This document shows positions 1 to 8,775 of a stretch of 54,233 bases of DNA, piece by piece. Both the position numbers and the translations under genes were made by a program. The first letter of the stretch is position 1, and every line of letters starts with the position of its first letter. The stretch spans positions 1 to 54,233 of the forward strand of contig JAAZXM010000025.1 in assembly GCA_014240165.1 (NCBI GenBank). The letters run 5' to 3'. The stretch is from Myxococcales bacterium. GTDB taxonomy: Bacteria > Myxococcota_A > UBA9160 > UBA4427. A model generated the notes under the pieces. It was not told the DNA's origin. It saw only the letters and a program-made list of their open reading frames with translations, and did no database searches.

Positions 1-2
1 TG

Positions 3-290
3 CCGCGCAAGACCTTTACGGCAAGCCCGGGCTTCGAGGCGCATCAGACGGGAAATGGACCGTTGACCGTGGCCTTTGAGATGGGGGGAGTGGCCGCCAG
101 GCGGATGGTGGTGCCCAACCAGATCTGGATGCTGCAGAGGCTCGAGGCGGCGCTGGCGGAATCCGATGGCGATGTGCTCGCTTCCTGGTTGGCCTGTTTC
201 GATCAAGGACCGGAACTTCTCGAACTCGAGACGAGTCTGCGCGGCTGCCGGGTTCGCAAGCAAGGTGGGCTGCTCTTTTCGGCTGAGTGA
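3..290 (+). CDS. C-terminal fragment of an unidentified protein (5' end outside window)
   Basis: The frame is open from the window edge to the TGA at 288-290, showing about 95 residues. No internal start has to be used, so this is read as the tail of a gene that begins upstream. Visible pieces are NQIWMLQRLEAAL and, near the end, CRVRKQGGLLFS. The spacing loosely recalls the C-terminal half of glutathione-S-transferase-like proteins, but I do not recognise it with confidence. It is followed by a short AT-rich gap (about 340-372) before the next gene, which may hold that gene's promoter. Codon use matches the neighbours. Confidence 0.5.
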   Translation, partial: PRKTFTASPGFEAHQTGNGPLTVAFEMGGVAARRMVVPNQIWMLQRLEAALAESDGDVLASWLACFDQGPELLELETSLRGCRVRKQGGLLFSAE

Positions 291-384
291 GGGCGCTCTC
301 CGCCGAATTCGCCGGAAAAGCGAGACCAATACAGTTCGGACCGTGTATTTCCAAATTTAAAAATAGAGAACAGGAGGGGGTTCG

Positions 385-1221
385 ATGGCGAAGAAGACAG
401 TCTTGATTACGGGGTGCTCTACCGGGATCGGCAAGCTGGCGGCCCGAACTTTTTACGAGAGAGGCTGGAACGTCATCGCGACAATGCGCAAGCCCGAGAA
501 GGAAGAAGAACTCGGCGAGCAAGACGACCTGATGTTGGCCCGACTCGATGTGACCGATAAGGCGAGCATTCACGCTGCTGTCAGCGAGGGCGTCGGCCGT
601 TTCGGCGGCCTGGACGTAGTCGTCAACAATGCCGCAAGGGGTGGGCGAGCCCTGCTCGAAGCATCCAGCGACGCGATGGTACGCGCGATGTATGACACGA
701 ACGTCTTCGGGGTCATGGACGTGTGCCGGGCCGTGCTTCCCATCATGCGGAAACAGGGATCCGGGTGCATCATCAATATCACCTCCATGGCGGGGATGGT
801 CGGTCTCCCCCTGGAGACAGCGTATTCCGGCACCAAATACGCCGTCGAGGGAATGACCGAGGCCCTTGCCTTCGAATTGAAGGGGCTGGGCATCCTCGCA
901 AAAACCGTCGCTCCCGGTGTCTATTCCCGAACCGAATTTTCCGCGAATGCGAACGATGACGATTGGGCCGCGGGGGGCCAGGCGTTGACGACCTATAGCG
1001 ACAAGTTGCGCGCCCATTTTCGCAGTTCGGTGAGCGCGGAGGGTGGCAATACAGCGGACCCACAAGAGGTGGCCGACAAGATCTTCGAGTGCGCCACCGA
1101 GGCGACCCCCGTTCACAACCCCGTCGGAAACGATGCGCAATTGCTCATGAAAATGATGGGTGGTCCAGGCCGGCAGGCCTTTCTGGACCAGGCTGAACCG
1201 CTATTGCTTCCGCCGTCCTGA
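385..1221 (+). CDS. Short-chain dehydrogenase/reductase (SDR)
   Basis: A 278-residue classical SDR, predicted to be a cytosolic NAD(P)-dependent alcohol/ketone oxidoreductase of unknown substrate. The Rossmann cofactor loop TGCSTGIG is at residues 9-16, the NNA motif at about 81-83, the catalytic Ser near 134, and Tyr147-x3-Lys151 (YSGTK) forms the active site. Length fits the family. The ATG is preceded by a strong ribosome site (AGGAGGGGG about 5 bases upstream). It stands alone and converges on the DUF1214 gene. The substrate cannot be inferred from context. Confidence 0.93.
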   Translation: MAKKTVLITGCSTGIGKLAARTFYERGWNVIATMRKPEKEEELGEQDDLMLARLDVTDKASIHAAVSEGVGRFGGLDVVVNNAARGGRALLEASSDAMVRAMYDTNVFGVMDVCRAVLPIMRKQGSGCIINITSMAGMVGLPLETAYSGTKYAVEGMTEALAFELKGLGILAKTVAPGVYSRTEFSANANDDDWAAGGQALTTYSDKLRAHFRSSVSAEGGNTADPQEVADKIFECATEATPVHNPVGNDAQLLMKMMGGPGRQAFLDQAEPLLLPPS

Positions 1222-1313
1222 GTGCCAGGCCCCATTGGCAAGAAGCGCAGCTGATGAGGTCGAATTGCCAAGAAAGCGCTTCATTCGGGGTGCTGCGGGG
1301 TCCGTCTGCCAGC

Positions 1314-1336
1314 AGCCGCGTGATCCGCACGCGGCT
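1314..1336. terminator. Hairpin between convergent genes (possible bidirectional terminator)
   Basis: A perfect 9-bp inverted repeat, AGCCGCGTG / CACGCGGCT, with a 5-base loop. It touches the stop codon of the minus-strand DUF1214 gene and lies about 90 bases past the plus-strand SDR stop. No T-run follows on either strand, so it is a termination candidate by position and stability only. Confidence 0.4.
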
Positions 1337-2424
1337 CAGCGTAGCGAGGAGAGGTCGGCGATCCGAGTTCTTGGCTCGGGAATCTCCTTGGCCCCCACAA
1401 AGCGCAGGGCGAGCCCGCCGCGCGAATGCCCCGCCGTATCGAGCCAGTTGGGGACACCCGGGTCCTGACCAGCGATCACGACCCGCACGTGGCCGTCCGA
1501 GTCGGCGACGGCTGTCTCGTTGTTGACATGCGTGTTGAAGCACATGAAGTCGAGAGATTCGAGCCAATGGTTCCCGATTTGCAGGTTCCAATACTCGCAG
1601 CGGGGCGGCGCGAAGTCGACAACCAGGGCCTGGCCTTCGCCGAGTTCCCAATAGGAATAGTTATAACTCGTGTTGGGATCACCCTGGGCCACTGCAAGAA
1701 ATTTCGGATCAATGGGGCGGATCTCGTGAATGTGCGCCTGGAAGGATTCTGTCCACGCAAGGAATTGGGAAACCGTACCCAACACCATCTGGCCCGCGCG
1801 GTCGAGAGCCCCTGAAAACCGCGCGGGGTCCAGGGGCGGTGGCGACTTCGCTTCGCCGAGTCTTTGCAGTTCGAGCGGTGCCTGCCGCTGCTGGGCGCGG
1901 CGTAGCAGAGTCTGCCGGATGTTGAGCGCATTCGTCTTTGGCCCCATGGGCAGCCAGTTTCCCGGCTGCTCTTCCCGGCTCAGGGTGATCTCGAAGCGGC
2001 CATCAGAATCCAGCGAGAGCGATTGGCTCTCGAGATAGCCGTCACGCTGGAGGCCCCCGGGCATGCCCAGGCCACCGGAATACGTCCCAAAACCGATCAT
2101 GTGCGCGTCGGCCAACTCGCCCGTCAGGCGGTAGCTGGCGTCAGCCTCGAGCCGGGCGCCGGCGTAGACGTAATCGGGGTTGTCCAGCCCAATTTTCGGC
2201 GACTCGGCGTGGCCCAGGGCGATTCGGTCGGCCTGGGTTCTTTCCGTTGCGCTCCGTAGGAAATGACGGGCAAGGCGGCTCACATAGCGAATTCCCTCGG
2301 CCCGATCGAAGGAATTGTCGGGCGCCGCGTCCAAGGCCTTGTGGCCGGCCTCCTTGAGGCGGTCGCAGAATTCATCCCAAGCGCGTCCGTCCTCGATGCG
2401 CCGAATGGCTTCTTCGTCGCTCAT
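1336..2424 (-). CDS. DUF1214 domain-containing protein
   Basis: A 362-residue protein. The C-terminal third carries the DUF1214 signature: the YWNLQIGNHWLES region near 280 and NWLDTAGHSRGGLALRF near 330-345. The N-terminal part (1-120) is helical and acidic and not assigned. DUF1214/DUF1254 proteins are widespread with no settled biochemical role. The start at 2424 is supported by a purine-rich AGGAAGG on the minus strand just upstream. It diverges from the sulfotransferase gene, so the 190-bp gap between them probably holds promoters for both. Confidence 0.88.
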   Translation of the reverse strand: MSDEEAIRRIEDGRAWDEFCDRLKEAGHKALDAAPDNSFDRAEGIRYVSRLARHFLRSATERTQADRIALGHAESPKIGLDNPDYVYAGARLEADASYRLTGELADAHMIGFGTYSGGLGMPGGLQRDGYLESQSLSLDSDGRFEITLSREEQPGNWLPMGPKTNALNIRQTLLRRAQQRQAPLELQRLGEAKSPPPLDPARFSGALDRAGQMVLGTVSQFLAWTESFQAHIHEIRPIDPKFLAVAQGDPNTSYNYSYWELGEGQALVVDFAPPRCEYWNLQIGNHWLESLDFMCFNTHVNNETAVADSDGHVRVVIAGQDPGVPNWLDTAGHSRGGLALRFVGAKEIPEPRTRIADLSSLR

Positions 2425-2611
2425 AGGGGTTCCTTCCTCGGCGCCGCGATTACTCGGCTGGACAGCCTCGCTTTACGTTGACCCTCTGCCGCGAGTTCGT
2501 CAAGCTTGCCCGGGCAGACGATGAACCGGATGAGTCCGCCTCGGGGAGCGGCCACGAGCGCTGGGGCAGGGGCGTCCGGTGTGCAGAGGGGCGCAAAGGA
2601 GCAGCGATCTC

Positions 2612-3769
2612 ATGTCATTCCGCGAAGCCGAGGGTCGGTTCCATGAAGCAGCGACCCGCACAACCGGCCTCGAGGATTTCGGGGATACCGAATACCTGGA
2701 AGGCCTCCGCACCTTGCTGGGCGCGCTCGACGACGAGAGCGAACTCTCCGGGATCGGGTTGGCGGTCATCGAGGGAATGATTATCGGCGCGCTCCAGGGG
2801 CGACTGCGCTCTGAACAGGGTTTCTCGGAGCATCCCGAGGCCCGGGAGGTCTCCATAGAACGGCCGCTCGTCATTACGGGCCTCGCTCGAACCGGAACCT
2901 CCGCTCTTCACCATCTGCTGGCCCAGGATCCCGCGCTTCAGGGCCTCGAACTCTGGCTCGCCCACACGCCGAAACCCCGTCCGCCTCGGGCGGAATGGGC
3001 CGGCGATGCCGATTTCGCCGAATGCGATGCGCGCATGCGCGCGCTCTACGAGCGCAGCCCCGAAATGCGCGCCATTCATTACTCCGCTGCCGACCAGGTG
3101 GACGAGTGCTGGTACTTGCTGGCCCAGAGTTTCGCGCACTCGGGCTGGGAGGCGAATACCCATGTGCCTGGTTATTCGAAATGGTGGGCGCAGCACGACA
3201 TGAAGCCCGCCTACCAGCGCCACCGGCGCAACCTGCAATTGATTGGGCGTAATACGCCCGGCAAGCGTTGGCTGTTGAAGGATTCGACGCATCTCTTCGA
3301 TCTGAACGCTTTCCTGTCGACCTATCCCGACGCGCTGGTGGTTCAAACTCATCGGGATCCCGCCCGGGTGATTCCATCGACCTGCAGCCTCTGCTGGTCG
3401 GCGCGTGCTCCCGTCAATGAGAACCCCGACCCCGAGGCCTTCGGCCGCTCGACTCTCGATCTTTGGCAGCGTGGGGTCGAGGCCTCCATGGAGGCCAGGC
3501 GCGGCCGAGATCCGGCCCAATTCTACGATCTCCAATTCGAAGACTTTCAGCGTGATCCGCTGGCGGCGATTGCGGACATCTACGGCCATTTCTCTTTGCC
3601 GATGGCCGCCGCCGCTGAGAGCGCCATGGTGGGCTTCCGCCGGGACAATCCGCGCGGCAAGCACGGCAAACATCGGGTGGCACTTTCGGATTGGGGGCTC
3701 GCAGCGGACGAAATTCGTGAGCACTTTCGCGCCTACATCGACCTATTCCAAATTCCGGCCGAGGGTTAG
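2612..3769 (+). CDS. Sulfotransferase family protein
   Basis: A 385-residue PAPS-dependent sulfotransferase-like enzyme (Sulfotransfer_3 type). The 5'-phosphosulfate-binding loop is ITGLARTGTSALHHLL at about 88-103. A 3'-phosphate-binding region follows at about 245 (VVQTHRDPARVIPS), and the C-terminal half is helical as expected. The ATG at 2612 is chosen because AAGGAG lies about 10 bases upstream; an earlier in-frame GTG at 2579 lacks this. The acceptor is unknown. Predicted soluble; no signal peptide. A strong hairpin with a T-rich tail follows at 3824. Confidence 0.87.
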   Translation: MSFREAEGRFHEAATRTTGLEDFGDTEYLEGLRTLLGALDDESELSGIGLAVIEGMIIGALQGRLRSEQGFSEHPEAREVSIERPLVITGLARTGTSALHHLLAQDPALQGLELWLAHTPKPRPPRAEWAGDADFAECDARMRALYERSPEMRAIHYSAADQVDECWYLLAQSFAHSGWEANTHVPGYSKWWAQHDMKPAYQRHRRNLQLIGRNTPGKRWLLKDSTHLFDLNAFLSTYPDALVVQTHRDPARVIPSTCSLCWSARAPVNENPDPEAFGRSTLDLWQRGVEASMEARRGRDPAQFYDLQFEDFQRDPLAAIADIYGHFSLPMAAAAESAMVGFRRDNPRGKHGKHRVALSDWGLAADEIREHFRAYIDLFQIPAEG

Positions 3770-3823
3770 GCCCCACTGCGGTCGCGGGCGCAATCGTAGG
3801 GAGAGCGGAGCCCTTTCCCCTTC

Positions 3824-3858
3824 GCGACCCTATGGGTCGTCAATTATTTTCTTTTTCC
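3824..3858 (+). terminator. Intrinsic terminator after the sulfotransferase gene
   Basis: The stem CGACCC / GGGTCG (6 bp, extendable by a G-T pair) encloses a 3-base TAT loop. It is followed immediately by a T-rich stretch (AATTATTTTCTTTTT). Position, stem and tail fit a Rho-independent terminator for the gene ending at 3769. Confidence 0.65.
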
Positions 3859-4006
3859 TGTCGAGGTCGACCGATTCCGATGCGATCGGCTTTGCCAGTT
3901 GATTGCTGGGAAGAATCTGCGAACTATCCTCGCCGAATTCGCAGGACGGCTCTGCAGGGCTCGCTTTGAGCTTCAGGCAGAATTTGGATAGAGCCAAGGA
4001 GGAAGA

Positions 4007-4411
4007 ATGAATCCCGCAGCCAAGCTGACTCTCACCCTTGCAACGCTTTTCTACGGGATCGTACCCGTGATCATCGATGTGTCGGGCAGCCATCTCCTGC
4101 ACCCCGATTGGTCGCCCCACTCGCGTTTTCACCTGGCGTGGTTGTTGAGTGTCGGATTCACAACCACCTGCCTGGCGCTCTGGTTGCTCTGGGCCCGGAG
4201 TGACTCGCTGGTGCCGGGCGTCCTCGGAATGCTCTATACCGGCGGTTTTTTCGTCGCAGCATCGACGCGCTCGCTCTATGGCGGCGCATTCACTGAGCCC
4301 GGAGGCGTCGAAACCACATTATTGGGCCTCGATGTCGGTATCTTTGCATTCGGTGGCGCCTTCATTGTGATCGCTGTGTCGCAGTATTTCCTGGCCCGCG
4401 ACCTTTCTTAG
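4007..4411 (+). CDS. Small four-helix membrane protein, unknown
   Basis: A 134-residue integral membrane protein with four hydrophobic segments at about 7-30, 42-62, 70-88 and 108-129, and short polar loops. The start has an excellent ribosome site (AGGAGG 5 bases upstream). I do not recognise the family. There are no charged catalytic motifs; SHLLHPDWSPHSRFH between helices 1 and 2 is His-rich and probably faces one side of the membrane. It is followed 46 bp later by a PhyH-like dioxygenase on the same strand, with no evident functional link. Confidence 0.75.
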   Translation: MNPAAKLTLTLATLFYGIVPVIIDVSGSHLLHPDWSPHSRFHLAWLLSVGFTTTCLALWLLWARSDSLVPGVLGMLYTGGFFVAASTRSLYGGAFTEPGGVETTLLGLDVGIFAFGGAFIVIAVSQYFLARDLS

Positions 4412-4457
4412 ACATGGCTCGGGAAGGCCCCCGTCCTTCGAGCTCTATGATAAAAGG

Positions 4458-5222
4458 ATGGAGCGGCTGATCACAGAAGAGACATACTCGGCATTCGCTG
4501 AGCGGGGATATGTACGGCTACCGGGATTCCTGCCTCCTGAATCCGCAGAACCCGCAATCGAGCGTGTCCAGCGGGTGCTTGCCCGTGCCGCGCCTTCGGA
4601 CTCGGTCACGGCTGTTCGTAAGCGGCTGAAGCCGCTTGCCAAACTCCCCGAGTTTTCCGCGCTCCTGACTTCGGAGCTGCGCCAATGCGCACGCGCACTC
4701 GCGGGTGGCCGAGCGCTTTCAGAAATCGTCGATCACCCGCAAATTCTCTTTACCCCGCCCGGCGCAAGCATCTGGACAGTGCCGCATAAGATTTGGCATC
4801 TCGATGTCCCTCGATTGGGTGAGGTCGGCCTGGTCGGAGTGCAGATGTTCACTTTTCTCGGCAAAGTCGAAGCGGGTGGAGGCGGTACAGTGGTGGTTGC
4901 GGGTTCTCACCGTCTCCTGAACGATGCGGGAAGGGTTCGATCCAAGGACGTCAAACGACGACTCTCGAAAGAAGCCTATTTTCAGGATCTCTTCAACGGT
5001 GCGCTGCCCGATCGGGAGCGATTCGTCGATGAAATTGGCCAGGTGGGGGACGTGTCCCTTCAAGTGATCGAATTCATCGGGGAACCCGGAGACGTCTACT
5101 TCAGCGACCTTCGCGTCCTGCATAGCTTGGCCCCCAATGCGCGGAGCGCTCCGAGGCTCATGCTCAGCCAGCGCTTCTTCGCGACAGAAGAGATTGGAGC
5201 GCTCTACGGCGGTGAAATCTGA
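4458..5222 (+). CDS. Phytanoyl-CoA dioxygenase (PhyH)-like Fe(II)/2-oxoglutarate oxygenase
   Basis: A 254-residue PhyH-family protein. The iron triad is visible: His114-x-Asp116 (WHLDV) and distal His222 (VLHSLAPN), with an Arg at about 233 for 2-oxoglutarate. The middle part (VGVQMFTFLGK, GGTVVVAGSHRLL) matches the double-stranded beta-helix core. The family hydroxylates acyl-CoAs, small molecules or natural-product intermediates; the substrate here is unknown. This is the first of three PhyH-like genes in the window, and they are not close copies of each other. Confidence 0.87.
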   Translation: MERLITEETYSAFAERGYVRLPGFLPPESAEPAIERVQRVLARAAPSDSVTAVRKRLKPLAKLPEFSALLTSELRQCARALAGGRALSEIVDHPQILFTPPGASIWTVPHKIWHLDVPRLGEVGLVGVQMFTFLGKVEAGGGGTVVVAGSHRLLNDAGRVRSKDVKRRLSKEAYFQDLFNGALPDRERFVDEIGQVGDVSLQVIEFIGEPGDVYFSDLRVLHSLAPNARSAPRLMLSQRFFATEEIGALYGGEI

Positions 5223-5363
5223 CCGGGTGCCGCTTCGGGACAGGGGCCCCAAAGCAGACTATTCTTTGCCGTTACTAAATAGACTCGCAGCATCCCACGC
5301 GTACCGAGTGAGGGCCCGCCAGTTCGGTATCCAATGGCAGAGTACACATCACATTCGGGAAAG

Positions 5364-6251
5364 ATGAGCGTCACGAATTTTCGTACCGTGGCGCGGCACG
5401 CCGCGCTGTCTTCCTTGGGGTTGGCGGGAGGATGGAGCGGCCGTTTCCAACGGGTGATGGCCACCGACGCGGTTCAATTTCTCTACCTGCATCACATCTT
5501 CGATGATGAGGCGCGCAACTTCGAATCAATGCTGAAGAAGTTGAGCGAAAGACACACCTTCCTTTCCTACTCAGATGCTGTGCGGCGGGTTCAGCGGGGC
5601 GATATCGACGGATCGTATATCGCGCTCAGTTTCGATGACGGGTTCAAGAACTGTGTTCGAGCGGGCGAGATCATGGAAGAGCTTGGAATCAGCGGATGCT
5701 TCTTCATCATTTCCTCGATGGTCGGAGAAAAGCGCTTCGAGGTGGCAAGCGAGTTTTGCGAGAGGCAACTCAACGTACCCCCCATCGAGTTCCTCGATTG
5801 GGGCGATGTCGATACGCTCTTGAAGATGGGCCACGAAATCGGCTGCCATACGGTGACCCATGCGAACTTGAGCGAACTTTCGAGGCGCGGACTCCAGGAA
5901 GAGGTGGGCCCAGCGCTGGAAATGCTGACAAGGCATTGCGGGCCGATTCCGCACTTCTCCTGGCCCTACGGCACATTCGGTCACTTCAGTCCTGAGGCTG
6001 CAAAGGTCGTCTTCGAACACGGTTTTGAGAGCTGCGCTTCGGCCGTGCGAGGCTGTCATGTCTCTCCCCACACCGGTCAGGCATCGGCGCTCTGCTTACG
6101 TCGAGATCATGTCATGCCGGTATGGCCGAAATCTCATCTGGACTATTTCATGGCCAGGAACCGAATCGATGCATCGAGGGATGCGAATCTCTGGCCCGCG
6201 GATTGGCGCCTTTCCATCGGGGATGCAGTCCCGGGCGAGGGCGCTCGGTGA
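5364..6251 (+). CDS. Polysaccharide deacetylase (NodB-type) family protein
   Basis: A 295-residue carbohydrate esterase 4 type protein. Motif 1 is SFDDGF (Asp91/Asp92), motif 2 is HTVTH (His162/His166), and FSWPYGTF supplies the later substrate-binding motif. Such enzymes remove N-acetyl groups from polysaccharides or act on lipid-linked sugars. The ATG at 5364 follows CGGGAAAG; an ATG at 5334 in the same frame has no better support. There is no clear signal peptide, so it may act in the cytoplasm. Its 3' end overlaps by 4 bases the GTG of the decayed formyltransferase. Pairing a deacetylase with a formyltransferase is common in surface-sugar gene clusters, so this may be the remnant of one. 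Confidence 0.87.
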   Translation: MSVTNFRTVARHAALSSLGLAGGWSGRFQRVMATDAVQFLYLHHIFDDEARNFESMLKKLSERHTFLSYSDAVRRVQRGDIDGSYIALSFDDGFKNCVRAGEIMEELGISGCFFIISSMVGEKRFEVASEFCERQLNVPPIEFLDWGDVDTLLKMGHEIGCHTVTHANLSELSRRGLQEEVGPALEMLTRHCGPIPHFSWPYGTFGHFSPEAAKVVFEHGFESCASAVRGCHVSPHTGQASALCLRRDHVMPVWPKSHLDYFMARNRIDASRDANLWPADWRLSIGDAVPGEGAR

Positions 6252-6766
6252 AGGTCGCGGTGCTCACGGGCAGTCGGGACGGCTTTGCCTCGCTCTGTAT
6301 TCCGGCTCTGGTGCGCGATCCCAATATCGAGCTTGCCCTGGTGATCTTGAACACTGGCGAGCCTCCCAGGACTTGGAACTTCTACAAGAGGAAAATCAAG
6401 AAGACCCTCAAGATCGGAATTCTCGGCACCTTGAACGGTATTCGTATGAGACCCTGGTTCTCGGCGGATGTCTTTGCCATCACTTCGAATCTGTCGCTGG
6501 AGGAATTGCAGGCCGAGTTCGGTTTTCGCCTCGATTCGAAGAGACGCCGCAGCTGAATGGCAGAGAAACCCAGAGGCTCATCGAAAAAGCAGGTACGGAT
6601 TTAGGCCTCTCACTTGGAAACGCCTATATCGTACTCTCGTGTTTTCACGTTGCCTGAGTCTTTCGTTACGATGAGCGCTGGGCACCGAAGTTCCGGGAAA
6701 ATCGCCAAATCAAGCCAGCGCATCGTCAGTTTTTTTCCGCCGAAATCAGAAATGTCGATACACTGA
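6248..6766 (+). pseudogene. Decayed formyltransferase-family gene
   Basis: The GTG at 6248 opens VKVAVLTGSRDGF, a typical formyltransferase N-terminus. The frame runs about 102 residues to a TGA at 6554-6556. The family-like sequence then continues in the next frame from about 6529 (LNGRETQRLIEKAG, then DLGLSLGNAYI ending at 6630). It returns to the original frame at 6632 as YSRVFTLPES before losing resemblance, and stops at 6764-6766. So at least two compensating indels are present, and the HxSLLP-type catalytic region is missing. The coupled start with the deacetylase shows it was once translated in the same operon. A sequencing error could explain one shift but not the missing C-terminal half. 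Confidence 0.72.
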
Positions 6767-6806
6767 TTCATGGGGCTGCAGCGATTGGCAGCCGAAGGAG
6801 TTCAAA

Positions 6807-8216
6807 ATGAGTGCAACCGCCATTCACCTGGCACCTGTTCCGACGTCCCCGATTGAGGAGATCGCGCCTTTGGTTGCGCGATTGCGTGAGACTTTCGACT
6901 CGGGCCGAACCCGCTCGCTGGAGTGGCGCCGGCAGCAGTTGAAGGGGTTGATTCGCTTCGCCGACGAGAACAGCGACGCATTGGTCAAAGCGCTTCAGGC
7001 CGATATGGGCAAGCCCGAGTTGGAGGCCCGCGCGGCGGATATCGGGCAGATCAACGTAGAAGCGAAACTCGCGCTGAAGAACCTCAAGAAATGGACCCGC
7101 CCCCAAAGCGCCGGGAAGGTCCCTTTCATGGGTAAATCGTTCGTGGTGCGGGATCCGCTCGGTGTTGTTCTGATTATTGCGCCTTGGAACTATCCCGTTG
7201 GCCTTCTCTTGTCGCCCCTCGTCGGCGCGATCGCCGCGGGTAATGCCGCAGTATTGAAGCCCAGCGAAGTAACGGCTCATACCTCGGCTGCTCTGGCCGA
7301 GTTGCTACCCCAATATCTCGATACGGATGCCATTGCCCTGGTGGAAGGAGGCGTCCCCGAAACCTCTGCGCTGCTCGAGCAGCGATTCGATCACATCATG
7401 TACACCGGGAACGGAAGCGTCGCGAAGGTCGTGATGGAAGCGGCGGCAAAATATCTCACCCCGGTCACCCTCGAGCTGGGCGGCAAGAGCCCCTGCATCG
7501 TGGATCGAACCGCCGATATCCCCGTGACCGCGCGCCGGATCGCTTGGGGAAAGTTCATGAATGCAGGGCAGACCTGTATCGCTCCCGATTACATCCTGGT
7601 GGACGAGTCCATTGAAGATGAATTGATCCGCGAACTGGAAAAGAGCGTCAATGAATTCTACGGGGGTGAGACCCTTGAAAACACCGATTACACCCGAATC
7701 GTCAACGCTCGTCACCATAAGCGGGTTTCAGACTTGATGGCCGGAGAAGAGATTGCCTTCGGCGGCGAGAGTCGTGCCGAGGACTGTCATATCGAGCCGA
7801 CTGTTTTGCGCAACGTATCGCCCGATTCGCCCATCATGGCTTCCGAGATCTTTGGCCCTGTTCTTCCAGTTCTTCCGGTCAAAGGGGTCGACGACGCCAT
7901 CGATTTTGTCAATCGGGGAGAGAAGCCCCTTGCGCTCTACCTCTTTAGTGGAGATTCAGGGACCGAAGAGCGCGTATTGGGAGAAACCAGTTCGGGGGGT
8001 GCGTGCATCAATGGAACGATCATGCATATCGGGAACTCAAAAATGCCCTTTGGTGGAGTCGGTCCCAGCGGCATGGGGGCTTATCATGGCAAATATAGTT
8101 TCGAAACATTCAGCCATCGAAAGGCCGTGCTCCGACGCGGGTTCAAATTCGATATCAAGATGATGTACCCGCCCTACACTGAAAAGCGGACGAAGATGGT
8201 CAAGAAGATGATGTAG
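6807..8216 (+). CDS. Aldehyde dehydrogenase family protein (class-3 / coniferyl-aldehyde type)
   Basis: A 469-residue ALDH that oxidises aldehydes to carboxylates with NAD(P)+. Glu223 in LELGGKSPC is the general base and Cys257 in NAGQTCIAPDY the nucleophile. The YTGNGSVAKVV stretch binds the cofactor, and KYSFETFSHRKAVLRR near the C-terminus is characteristic of the class-3/coniferyl aldehyde group, as is the shorter length. The ribosome site AAGGAG precedes the ATG. A VOC-family gene follows 26 bp downstream and is probably co-transcribed. Substrate unknown. Confidence 0.93.
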   Translation: MSATAIHLAPVPTSPIEEIAPLVARLRETFDSGRTRSLEWRRQQLKGLIRFADENSDALVKALQADMGKPELEARAADIGQINVEAKLALKNLKKWTRPQSAGKVPFMGKSFVVRDPLGVVLIIAPWNYPVGLLLSPLVGAIAAGNAAVLKPSEVTAHTSAALAELLPQYLDTDAIALVEGGVPETSALLEQRFDHIMYTGNGSVAKVVMEAAAKYLTPVTLELGGKSPCIVDRTADIPVTARRIAWGKFMNAGQTCIAPDYILVDESIEDELIRELEKSVNEFYGGETLENTDYTRIVNARHHKRVSDLMAGEEIAFGGESRAEDCHIEPTVLRNVSPDSPIMASEIFGPVLPVLPVKGVDDAIDFVNRGEKPLALYLFSGDSGTEERVLGETSSGGACINGTIMHIGNSKMPFGGVGPSGMGAYHGKYSFETFSHRKAVLRRGFKFDIKMMYPPYTEKRTKMVKKMM

Positions 8217-8242
8217 CTGCGAAATGACTCGAGGGGATGGGA

Positions 8243-8746
8243 ATGACCGACACACCTCATAGGGGCATCCACCATCTTGGGCTCGCCACCCACGACATGG
8301 AGGCGACCCTGGATTTCTATGAAAATGTCTTGGGGTTTTCGGCGCGCGTCTGCGAGATGATCGAGCCCGAAAGCGGCGGAAATATCCGGCACGCATTTCT
8401 CGATATCGGCCAGGGCGAGATGATCGCGTTCATGGAGTGCAACGAGATCCAAGGGGTCGAGGCGGGTTTTGATACAGGCATCAACCGTGGCCTCGGCATC
8501 CACGGCGGGCTGATCCATTTCGCCTTCAAGGTTCTAGACGAGGTCGAACTCGAGAAAAAGAGCGCTGACCTCGCAGGCAAAGGCGTCGATACCACCGCGG
8601 TCGTGGATCATGGCTGGTGTAAATCGGTCTATTTCAAGGATCCCAACGGTTTGCAGCTCGAGTTCTGCTGCCTCACGGCGGAACTCGGTGACAACCACGT
8701 TGAGGCGCGGACGAGCGAAGCCTGGACTCGCTTGTCGCGTAGCTGA
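8243..8746 (+). CDS. VOC family protein (glyoxalase/dioxygenase fold)
   Basis: A 167-residue vicinal-oxygen-chelate protein with two beta-alpha-beta-beta-beta modules: module 1 begins HHLGLATHDMEATLDFYENVLG, and module 2 ends DPNGLQLEF. His residues at the start of each module and a Glu in LEF match the usual metal site. The ATG at 8243 is preferred over 8237 because GAGGGG is about 7 bases upstream of it. Candidate activities are lyase, dioxygenase or small-molecule binding. It follows the ALDH gene closely and ends in a hairpin shared with the convergent crotonase gene. Confidence 0.88.
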   Translation: MTDTPHRGIHHLGLATHDMEATLDFYENVLGFSARVCEMIEPESGGNIRHAFLDIGQGEMIAFMECNEIQGVEAGFDTGINRGLGIHGGLIHFAFKVLDEVELEKKSADLAGKGVDTTAVVDHGWCKSVYFKDPNGLQLEFCCLTAELGDNHVEARTSEAWTRLSRS

Positions 8747-8758
8747 GCCGGAAGAACT

Positions 8759-8772
8759 CGGCGCTTGCGCCG
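8759..8772. terminator. Hairpin between convergent VOC and crotonase genes
   Basis: CGGCGC-TT-GCGCCG is a perfect palindromic stem in the 29-bp gap between two convergent genes. No T-run follows on either strand, so its role as a bidirectional terminator is a positional inference. Confidence 0.35.
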
Positions 8773-8775
8773 GCC

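Noticed and set aside
16..1140. Long minus-strand open frame antisense to the SDR gene
   Set aside because: Codon bias and motifs support the plus-strand SDR; the antisense product is Arg/His/Gly-rich without a recognisable domain.
2615..3724. 369-residue minus-strand frame opposite the sulfotransferase
   Set aside because: Shadow of a high-GC gene; the plus strand has the PAPS-binding loop and a ribosome site.
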